From assembly GCA_037833965.1 (NCBI GenBank), contig AP031358.1, forward strand, positions 19,786,001 through 19,850,000: a stretch of 64,000 nucleotides of DNA. Direction: 5' to 3'. The notes below the pieces were generated by a model. The model saw only the letters and a list, made by a program, of their open reading frames with translations, was not told the DNA's origin and did no database searches. The position numbers and the translations under genes were made by a program. Below are positions 26,308 through 33,600 of the stretch, one piece after another (position 1 is the stretch's first letter; the number at the start of each line of letters is the position of its first letter). The stretch is from Marchantia polymorpha subsp. ruderalis (lineage: Eukaryota; Streptophyta; Marchantiopsida; Marchantiales; Marchantiaceae).

Positions 26308-27759
26308 ATGGACGGGATGTACAGGGCCTCGAAGGGCCCTCGACGTTACTCTGGTGCAGTGGGCACCATCGAGCTTGATGATTTTATTCAGGAGTTCGAC
26401 ACGTGGTGTGATATGCAGTTTATGCGTAACCCCACGTTGTTTACACCCTTCTTTGCATGGAAGGGGTTATTCCAGCATTTAGAGGGGCCTCCCATGGACG
26501 ATTATCATGAGTTTGGGAGAGAGTATGCTGCAGAGATTGATGCATGGAGACGGCATTGGTCTCCGAACTACTCATCCATTACCCAGGGTGGTGTGGGTAC
26601 CAGTGGAGCTGCGAGTATCGGCATCAGTGGAGGTGCGAGTAGTAGCATCAGCGAGGGTACCAGTGGAGCAGTTGGCGCAACTGGTACTAGTACCAGCAGC
26701 GGTACTGTTAGCATTGCCGGTGGCAGCACGAGGGGAGATGCTAGTGGCGTACCTTCGTTTAGCCCCATTCCTGAGTTCTTCCAGAGATTGAGGAAGAATT
26801 ATCAGGGGGTGAAAACGGAGAAGTTGAGGAGCCTCCAGGAGTTTGAGCGGAAGACTGGTGAGAGTCTTCGTGAGGCATACACTCGTATGCGACGGCTCAT
26901 CTCAGTTACTCACGGTGTAATTGAGGCACAGGCTGTCCAGTACTGGTATCGGATCCTGGACAGAGAGTTGCGGAGGAGAGTGCGTGATGCTACTCTCATG
27001 AGCGACTCATCACCCACATTAGCCCATGTGTTTGCTCTTTCTGAGAAGATTGAGCTTAACATGGTGGAGGAGAGGGTGGTGACGTCTACATTTGCGAGGG
27101 ACACGACTACTAATTCGCGTATCCCACATAGCCCAGCACAGTCTCGCCCCATAAGTGGGAGTCGTGGAGGTCATACACGACATCCTTCAGGTCACAGAGA
27201 GTCTAGTGCGCGGCCACCACTGCGTTCATTTTCGGGCCAGCCACAAGGACCGTCATGTTGGACATGCGGAGGTAGCCATATGAGGAAGGATTGTCCCCAG
27301 GAGCGAGAGGGACAAACTCCACAGGCTAGGCCACAGCCGGCACAGGTGACCTGTGATCATTGTCATCGACCGGGTCACCCTCGAGAGCGTTGCTTTGACC
27401 TTCATCCTGAGTTGAGATCTGGGGGTAGAGGTCGTGGAGGTGATGCTCCACGAGGCCGAGGTGGTCGAGGTGGCAGAGGCAGTAGAGGTGGTAGAGGTGG
27501 TAGAGGTACTGGGGCCATTGAGCGCACTGCAGCGAGTGCTACTTCCGCCATAGAGAGCGCTATGGCTGCTCGGATTGAGCAGTTGGAGCAGAGACTTGCT
27601 GCTATGGCTGGTCTGGGGGCGAGCACTTCCACATCTTACAAGGGAGAGGATTTCTCCTATTTGGCCAGTGCAGCACAGGTTGAGGCATCAGTTGCAGTGA
27701 CCAGAGGTGGTGCTCGCACTTCAGAGCCGCGTGGTGCGACTGTGGAGTTGGACCCTTAG
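26308..27759 (+). CDS. gag: Gag polyprotein of the methyltransferase-bearing retroelement
   Basis: The protein has 483 aa from the first ATG at 26308; the frame is open further upstream but only with a TTG. The first ~250 residues form a helical retrotransposon-Gag-like region (for example FERKTGESLREAYTRMRRL), interrupted by a Gly/Ser/Thr-rich linker with many GTSG-type repeats. Two zinc knuckles follow: CWTCGGSHMRKDC (CX2CX3HX4C) and CDHCHRPGHPRERC (CX2CX4HX4C). Next come an Arg-Gly-rich RGG tract and a short heptad-like helix near RIEQLEQRLAAMAGLG. Such proteins package the element RNA into virus-like particles in the cytoplasm. The frame is intact, unlike pol downstream, and it ends at a TAG before the protease frame opens. 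Gag from this copy may therefore still be made. Confidence 0.85.
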   Translation: MDGMYRASKGPRRYSGAVGTIELDDFIQEFDTWCDMQFMRNPTLFTPFFAWKGLFQHLEGPPMDDYHEFGREYAAEIDAWRRHWSPNYSSITQGGVGTSGAASIGISGGASSSISEGTSGAVGATGTSTSSGTVSIAGGSTRGDASGVPSFSPIPEFFQRLRKNYQGVKTEKLRSLQEFERKTGESLREAYTRMRRLISVTHGVIEAQAVQYWYRILDRELRRRVRDATLMSDSSPTLAHVFALSEKIELNMVEERVVTSTFARDTTTNSRIPHSPAQSRPISGSRGGHTRHPSGHRESSARPPLRSFSGQPQGPSCWTCGGSHMRKDCPQEREGQTPQARPQPAQVTCDHCHRPGHPRERCFDLHPELRSGGRGRGGDAPRGRGGRGGRGSRGGRGGRGTGAIERTAASATSAIESAMAARIEQLEQRLAAMAGLGASTSTSYKGEDFSYLASAAQVEASVAVTRGGARTSEPRGATVELDP

Positions 27760-27801
27760 AGGGGTGAGGGTGGACGTCAGTCTAGACTTCCCCAGTCCTT
27801 T

Positions 27802-28565
27802 TTGTTGTCAGAGGTAGGTAGCAGTTCATCTATGAGACCTGCACCGCCTAGTGACACTAGAGTGAGAACTGAGGTTCTTACATCATTTGTTGTGAACGCA
27901 GACGTGCCATCTAGTGCAGTGATGCGGATGGCCACTTCAGTCTTGCGATCTCCATTGTTTTCAGCCACGGAGTTGATAGACTCTGGTATTGATTTGGCTC
28001 GAGTATTTCGGGTAGCAGCCACGTCATGTGAGCATGGGAGAGTCGCTGCTACGAGTGCCGAAATACGTGAGGATACAGTTGAGGACCCATCCTCAACGTC
28101 TGCATTGTTCGAGGAGACGACTTGGCAGGCCGCAGCGGCGAGGATGGAATCCTTACCAGCTCGCCCAGCCATTGATCGCGAGAGTATTGTTCCTGGTGTA
28201 TGTATGGTGGACAACCGAAGTGGTCTATTTCGGTTAGTGAGTTCTACTGGACAGGTGTATGTCCCAGCCAGAGTTTTGTTGGATTCTGGTGCACAGCCCT
28301 TGATGTTGGGCAAGGCTGCATGCATTAGTTTGGGCATTCGGAGGTCAGAGTTGGAACCTTGCCCATTCCAGATCCAGACATCCCTTGGTGGCGCCAGCAA
28401 CAGGTCTTACTTTATGACGAGGAGAGCATAGCGGTGCAGTTGAGGCATGATCACCCTCATGATAGCTCGCAGTTTGGAGTTCGTGCTGTGGTTACATCAG
28501 CAGAGTCATATGATGTGCTTGTTGGTGGAGTGGTGTTATACCCGATGGGCTTTCGGATGGACTAG
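27802..28565 (+). pseudogene. Retropepsin-like aspartic protease region (frameshifted)
   Basis: The first part (27802 to about 28420) has the retropepsin active site VLLDSGAQPLMLG with the catalytic Asp codon at 28282-28284, followed by ISLGIRRSELEPC. The frame then ends just after SYFMTRR. The homologous continuation (HDHPHDSSQFGVRAVVTSAE, then YDVLVGGVVLYPMGFRMD) lies in another frame up to the TAG at 28563-28565. The break is therefore a frameshift near 28420, not a natural end. In an intact element this domain would cleave Gag-Pol during particle maturation. The sequence beyond the TAG (TETAAYRPGWQSGDG) continues the same conserved stretch and leads directly into the methyltransferase frame. 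Confidence 0.75.
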
Positions 28566-28571
28566 GACGAT

Positions 28572-29585
28572 ATGCAGTCCCCGTCCAATACGGAAACTGC
28601 CGCATATCGTCCTGGTTGGCAGTCCGGAGATGGACGTCTGAGCGAGCTGCCAGTGAGATTTATTTCTCGGGATCGACCTCTTGGATCTTCATCAGCGGTC
28701 TTGGCATCTGTTGCGGGTTTTAGCGGAGTGCTTACCTGGCCCGATGACTTGTTGGAGGGGAACATGTCTGCCGACGATACCTCAGTCTACGAGGATGTGG
28801 AGGAGGTTGTGAGTTTCACAGCGGCGGTGACTTCACCCTTAGATGTTCCACTGTGGAGTTCGTGCCAAGCACTACAGTTGGAAGCTGATAGTTTGGTAAA
28901 AAAGGCTTGGAGTGAAGCCTCTTTACCAGCAGAGCCAGAGAAGGCTTCAGCTGATCGGCTAGTTGGTGGTTCTAGCGCATTGTCTCCATTGGTTACTACA
29001 CCTATTGCATGGGAGTATTCCTCAGAGGGCGTTTGTTTGCTGGATCTTTTTGGTGGGATCAGCACCGGTTTGGCTGCGGTGTTGCAGTCAGGTATTATCG
29101 TACGGAGATACTTGTATGTGGAGAAGGACGAGACTGCACGTCGAGTCTCTTCACGACATGTTGCACAGTTGATGCGGCGTTTTTCTTCGTTGTTGCCGCG
29201 ATCAGCTGTCCGAGGATTCCAGAAGGCGTTGCCTTCAGACATTTCGTTGCTGGGGGCGCCAGACCTTGACCGCGTTGGCCATATTGATATGGTGATTGCG
29301 GGCTGGCCATGTCAGGGACACACACGCGCTGGACATGGGACAGGGTTGCGTGATCCCAGATCTCGGATGTTTTGGGAGATGATGCGAGTGTTACGTCATC
29401 TCCAAGTGCAGCAGACACGTTCTCCAGCATACATTCTGGAGAACGTACCATTATTGGGTGACACTCGGGCCCAGTTGATGGCGAGTGTTCATCAAGTCCG
29501 AGCATGGATTGGATCAGCAGTACTGTTGGATGCTGCGCAGGTTGGATCCCGGGCTCATCGTGCACGTTTGTGGTGCACCAGCTGA
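28572..29585 (+). CDS. DNMT3-like C5-cytosine methyltransferase domain of the retroelement, truncated C-terminally
   Basis: The frame is 337 aa. Residues 1-150 are linker that follows the protease. From about residue 155 the C5-methyltransferase motifs appear in order. Motif I is LLDLFGGISTGL (S-adenosylmethionine binding), followed by RYLYVEKDETA, the acidic ribose contact. Motif IV is IAGWPCQG with the catalytic Cys at about residue 247. Motif VI is YILENV with the catalytic Glu at about 290. Motif VIII is SRAHRARLW with the Arg pair at about 330-332. The pairing of GIxTGL with AHRAR resembles DNMT3 rather than CMT, MET1 or the rearranged DRM enzymes. The frame stops within six residues of motif VIII, so the target-recognition domain and motifs IX-X are missing and the sequence passes straight into integrase. 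This copy is probably inactive alone, although its visible catalytic residues are intact. Confidence 0.82.
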   Translation: MQSPSNTETAAYRPGWQSGDGRLSELPVRFISRDRPLGSSSAVLASVAGFSGVLTWPDDLLEGNMSADDTSVYEDVEEVVSFTAAVTSPLDVPLWSSCQALQLEADSLVKKAWSEASLPAEPEKASADRLVGGSSALSPLVTTPIAWEYSSEGVCLLDLFGGISTGLAAVLQSGIIVRRYLYVEKDETARRVSSRHVAQLMRRFSSLLPRSAVRGFQKALPSDISLLGAPDLDRVGHIDMVIAGWPCQGHTRAGHGTGLRDPRSRMFWEMMRVLRHLQVQQTRSPAYILENVPLLGDTRAQLMASVHQVRAWIGSAVLLDAAQVGSRAHRARLWCTS

Positions 29586-30448
29586 GGTGTTGACCGATCA
29601 GGGAACGGAGTTTCAGGTCTTGTGCGACAAGGCACTGATTGATCATCGGACCACGTCGTGAGATCATCCAGAGGCGAATGGTTTAGCTGAACGTGTTGTA
29701 CAGACGGTGAAGAGGGCGTTGCGCAAGTATGGCCTGCAGAAAGGTCATCTTGGGGACTGGGATATCCAGTTACCGTGGTTGGCCATGGGATATCGGTTCA
29801 GTCGGAAGGCAGGCATCCTTGACTTCCTTCTCACCATATTTTCTATTGTACGGCCGAGATCCAGACTTGCCAACATCGATTCGTCGTGAGTCTAGCGAGG
29901 TGGTGAACCTTGATGACCCGAATATGCGGGTGAGAGTGTGTTCTCAACGTGCAGAGCTCTTTCGGAGAGTTATGCCTGCAGCGTTTGAAAATCTTGCGAT
30001 TGCTCAACATAGAGATACGTTGCGGTATGCAACCATTCGGGGAGGAGGTTATCGACCATCAATTCGTAGATTCCATGTGGGAGACTACGTCTATCTACAG
30101 CAGACTGCACCGACGACATTGGATGTGACGGCGGGACGCACCATCTTGCGGGTGCGGGAGGTGTTACCTTCTGGAGTTCTCCTGTTGGAGGGTCGTGACG
30201 GCGTTGTTTGGAAGGATCATGTGCGCAATTGTGCGCCATGCCACCTCCCAAACGTAGATGGCACTATGGACCCAAGCTTAGCAGTAGTACGTGCTGGCTT
30301 GAGGTGTATGCTGTGTGGGTCAGCAGGTCAGGCGACCCGTATGTTGGTGTGTGATAGGTGTTCTAGGGGATGGCACATGTTGTGCCTGACTCCGCCTATC
30401 TATGTTATTCCGGCTGGACGATGGGTTTGTCCTCGATGTACTTCATAG
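29575..30448 (+). pseudogene. Ty3/gypsy-type DDE integrase C-terminal half fused to a PHD finger
   Basis: The integrase sequence starts abruptly at GAPAEVLTDQGTEFQ, with the second catalytic Asp codon at 29596, and continues as DHPEANGLAERVVQTVKRAL, with the catalytic Glu codon at 29689. A TGA at 29659-29661 sits between them, where relatives have Arg. A 4-bp direct duplication GGCA (29808-29815) shifts the frame; the remainder (SLTSFSPYFLLYGRDPDLP, then a DNA-binding tail with FHVGDYVYLQQ) reads on to 30448. The last ~50 residues form a complete C4HC3 PHD finger: CMLC, CDRC, GWHMLC, WVCPRC (codons about 30305-30439). PHD fingers read histone H3 tails, so in this position it would tether integration to marked chromatin (inference). 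The integrase N-terminus and first catalytic Asp are absent, so this copy cannot integrate on its own. Confidence 0.8.
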
Positions 30449-30607
30449 GGGTAGATGACTTGATCTTCACAGGTTATGAATTGCAGATAGGCGACTAACG
30501 ATGGGGCGACATAGCACCCGGCCTACTGGTTCGCGCACCCACGAAGGTGTATAGCATGTAGTTGTAGATAGGGCTACCTGGGAGTCAGAGAGACCTGACC
30601 GCCAGCT

Positions 30608-30618
30608 AGGGGGGCGAG
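30608..30618 (+). promoter_or_regulatory. Putative polypurine tract for second-strand priming
   Basis: AGGGGGGCGAG lies immediately before TGTGACATTTG, the position expected for a retroelement polypurine tract next to a 3' LTR that begins TG. This would make the LTR order B then A. Confidence 0.45.
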
Positions 30619-30738
30619 TTGTGACATTTGAGTGTGTACTCTCTCGCGCCTTATATGTGTGTATGTGTGTGTGCGTATGTGTATGTGAGTAGCATGTCAG
30701 CGATGTAGAGTGTATGGCGATATGTATTCGCACGACAG
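30617..30738 (+). repeat. Repeat part B1 (internal copy) preceded by a purine-rich tract
   Basis: 122 bases that I read as identical to B2. It starts AGTTGTGACATTTGAG just after a purine-rich run (30608-30618) that resembles a polypurine tract. It contains a TATA-like TTATATG at about 30651. Its last bases with the start of A2 form the perfect palindrome GACAGCTGTC. Confidence 0.85.
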
Positions 30739-30739
30739 C

Positions 30740-31030
30740 TGTCATGTAGTTACGAATCGGCTCACGCCGTTTAGACACTTACTATCTTTAGAGGTGAAGT
30801 TAGGGTTCGGTCACGAGGGGTATAGAGTCGGGGACGGCTCGAAGAACATTAGTTCTTCGAGTCGAGCCTGGAAGCGTTGGGAGCGTAGAGTGACTTTCCC
30901 TTTTGCGTCGACCTGGATTCTCCGAGTGTGGAGTGGGTTGGGCTTGACTCATGTTTGTGACGGTGACGGTTTGTTGCCAGTAGGGTAATTGACCGACGGG
31001 AATTCCAGTGGGGAATCTCCCGTCTATTTC
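30740..31030 (+). repeat. Terminal repeat part A2 of the methyltransferase element
   Basis: Direct copy of A1 at an offset of 8246 bases. It is preceded by B1 with a two-base spacer and followed, after one base, by B2. Confidence 0.9.
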
Positions 31031-31031
31031 T

Positions 31032-31153
31032 AGTTGTGACATTTGAGTGTGTACTCTCTCGCGCCTTATATGTGTGTATGTGTGTGTGCGTATGTGTATG
31101 TGAGTAGCATGTCAGCGATGTAGAGTGTATGGCGATATGTATTCGCACGACAG
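31032..31153 (+). repeat. Repeat part B2 (outer copy) at the right end of the element
   Basis: Second copy of the 122-base B repeat. It ends CGACA at 31152, followed by the target duplication GAAG; the last base is shared with that duplication. Confidence 0.85.
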
Positions 31154-31156
31154 AAG

Positions 31157-31515
31157 GCGTGGCGGCGAAGGACTTCGTCCCTGGCCGGTTTCCGATTTAC
31201 TCTCTCCGTGTCGCCGAAGGCGTTGACCGAAGTCAATGCGTGTTGTCGTTTCCGATGTTCTTTCTTGTCTTGCCGAAAGCGCTCTTGCCGCAGGTGCTCC
31301 TTTCCGCCAAAGGCGCACGTGTCTGCGAAAGGCGTACCGCTGAAGGCGTTGACCGGCGATGAATTCGCTTCCCTTAACGAAGGCACAGATGTTTCAGGTC
31401 TCGTTTGTCCTCAGCGAATGCTCTTCTGTAGAGGCCTGAGCCGGACACGCTCTCTCCTGCTTGCGCCGAAGTCGCTTTGTCGGAGACCCCTTAACAAGAA
31501 AGCTTTTGCCGAAGG
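31157..31515 (-). repeat. Palindrome field at the 5' end of the composite, target of the methyltransferase element
   Basis: GCCGAAGGC variants lie at about 31205, 31260-31350 and 31500. Removing the nested element restores CGCTGAAGGCG at the junction, one of these repeats. Confidence 0.75.
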
Positions 31516-31735
31516 CGCCTGAGGCACTCCCTCTCAGTAAGAACCGTCCGTTCGGGCCAGGGCGCCTGTCCCCGACATTGCGCCCAACTCGATGATTCTC
31601 TAGGATTCTCCGTGACCAGCGATCATCCATTTTTACTCTATTTTAGTGTACCGATTACTATTTCCAATTGCTGCTGCGGTATTGTTTTCCAAAAATGTTT
31701 AAATTCCGCACAAAAACAAAAAGTGGGTTACCACA

Positions 31736-31740
31736 ATTAT
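31736..31740. repeat. Target site duplication ATTAT (right)
   Basis: Matches 17102-17106. Confidence 0.85.
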
Positions 31741-32189
31741 GTTGAGCTAAACACATTATTCTCCATTACATTATCTCCTTGTATCTACCTATAGTTATTT
31801 TTACACTCTGGAGTAGTATTTCTAATCACTTTAGTTTGTTTATTTGCCAATTCAACTTCCTCACTTACATACTTCTTCTAGATCAAATATTGATTCATAA
31901 CAACACTCCGTAACAAAAAAATCTCTGTTGCTCTAAGATCAATTTATTTTCTACTCTTGTGTCATTTCATCAAATTATCTGTGACAATGATTTGAGCTTG
32001 CTTCTAGCTCCTTCCATGAGCTTATTCATATTGTCTTCTTCCAACCTCGCCTTTTTTTTTGTTTTGTGGGCCATGAGGCAAGTTTACCGTTGATCTTTGT
32101 TCTCAACATTTTCTTCTCAACTTCTTCGTAGTCTATCTCTTCCATGTTGTTGAACAATTGTAGTTGTATGGATTGTACTTCTTGTGATG

Positions 32190-33600
32190 TCGGTCGAGTT
32201 CGGCAAAACCTGGCAATGTGCATCATTTGTCCACATGCATAGCAATGACGATTATGACAAACTTTCGTTCCTCCTCAAACCATTTCATTATTTGCATAAA
32301 CTTCTTGCAAATTTGGAATTTGTGATTGTTTAATCTCAACTTCAAATGTTGGAGTCATTCATTGTGTTGGTGCAAAATCTTCTCTACAGATTGATATGTA
32401 CTTCCAAGTTGTACTACATGTTGTACTATAGTTAACTACACATAGACTACTTATAACTTTTGAAAGTTTTTTTGAAAAGGTATATAGTAAAGAGTGGATA
32501 GTTCATTTTGCTCAGTCTCAACTTTGCATTTTCGCAAAATGAAGACTCCAGTTTCCCGTGTTTTTTAGAATTTTGTATGCTTGAAGAGTTTGTTATTTTT
32601 CTAGATGATTTGACATTGAATGTTGCAGGATTTGACGGGGCCAACATGAGTTTTAAAGAAGATGCTTTTTTTTTCTGACACAACGGTTTTTTGAGAGAAA
32701 AGTGATTTTATGGACCAAAAAACATTTTTTCAAAGCATTTTCAAATTTTTTTATTGATTGTAGAGTGAAAGATGAGATATGTTTTAATCTTTGTTTCAAG
32801 TCTAGATCATATATTCATATAAAGTTATGAATGTTGAAAGTTGAGGGGTTTTCACGAGTATCAAAAGTTTGTTCTTGGAATAAATTTTACAAAGTAAATT
32901 ACTTTTTGTATTTGAAATTAGACTTTAAACATTTTTATGAATGTGTATTGAAATATAAACTATGTGACAATCAAAATTTCACTGATACATCACGTCTAAT
33001 GAGTAAGTTATATAGTTTTGAAGTTCAAGAGATACAAAATCAGGAAAAGAAATCAAAATATTTTAATTTCTTTATTCAAAATTTTTATGAACTAGAGAGC
33101 GTTTTGTTGGAAGAGACCTTTTGAGTGTTTTCATCTTATGAAATTGCTAAATTAGTGTGATGAATTTTTGTTGCTAACAATCATAGGCCGACGACTTCTT
33201 GAGCAGCTTTTTTCCTCAGACAATGTAAGATCAAATGGGGTTTGAAAAGTGCTTAATGTTTCACCGTGTGTGATATCATAAGCTCCTAAAATTTGCTAAG
33301 CAATTGCTTTGTTCACTGTGGATGAATTGCCCACCATCAAGTCTTTTTGGATGCAATCTTTCAAGTCTTCTTTGAAAAAGTCCAAGGCTTCCGTTCCATT
33401 TATATATATAAGATTTATTTAAACATCACAAAATTCTTCAATGTATTCATGTATATCTTCTTTTTGCTTCAAATTTCACAATCTCATTCTTACAATTCGA
33501 AGAAAGTCTACCGCTTGAAAATTTTGCAAGAATATTTCCTACATTACACTCCACAAAATGGTAGCACTTTTTTCTAAAAGCATTTTTTGTCATGTTGTGT
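32190..33600 (-). pseudogene. Decayed gag of the old minus-strand Ty3/gypsy element
   Basis: A zinc knuckle CYACGQMMHIARFC (CX2CX4HX4C) is encoded at about 32200-32250, followed by RTRPTSQEV. Upstream on the same strand (about 33190-33600) broken pieces read EDIHEYIEEFCDV, EALDFFKEDLKDCIQKD and TVNKAIA, typical of retrotransposon Gag. The order and strand match the reverse transcriptase at 16.2-16.9 kb, so both are one element separated by the 14.6 kb insertion. Confidence 0.65.

Larger units (their letters stand above)
22494..31152 (+). mobile_element. Retroelement carrying DNMT3-like methyltransferase and PHD finger, nested in the composite element
   Basis: The insertion begins TGTCATG and ends CGACA, and is flanked by the 4-bp duplication GAAG (22490-22493 and 31153-31156). 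In order it holds a terminal repeat A1, a 3.5 kb leader with a small acidic ORF, gag, a retropepsin-like protease, a DNMT3-like cytosine methyltransferase, the C-terminal half of a DDE integrase, a PHD finger, a purine-rich tract, and then repeats B1, A2 and B2. Reverse transcriptase and RNase H are absent. A1 and A2 differ at only three visible positions in about 291, so the insertion is young by LTR standards. Gag, the protease DSG motif and the integrase sequence style place it with Ty3/gypsy elements. Pol has a protease frameshift, an integrase stop and a 4-bp duplication, so this copy cannot make a normal polyprotein. Confidence 0.85.
17107..31735 (-). mobile_element. Composite element of the 1039-aa-ORF family, interrupted by the methyltransferase element
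   Basis: Read on the minus strand, it starts TGTGGTAACCCAC at 31735 and ends GTGGGTTATTACA at 17107, flanked by the 5-bp duplication ATTAT (17102-17106 and 31736-31740). It contains a decayed copy of the large ORF (22133-19724), then at 19769 a second TGTGGTAACCCAC start leading to the terminal end at 17107. Without the nested insertion it is about 6 kb. No reverse transcriptase, protease or integrase of its own is visible, so it must be mobilised in trans. It inserted into an older Ty3/gypsy element whose gag and reverse transcriptase now lie on either side. Confidence 0.85.

Noticed and set aside
28572..29585. Host chromomethylase (CMT) or bacterial methyltransferase gene
   Set aside because: No chromodomain or BAH domain, motif style (GIxTGL with AHRAR) is DNMT3-like, and the frame is embedded between retroelement protease and integrase.
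30608..31152. Tyrosine-recombinase (DIRS/Ngaro) retroelement
   Set aside because: The repeat order fits, but no tyrosine recombinase is visible and a DDE integrase end plus a target duplication are present.
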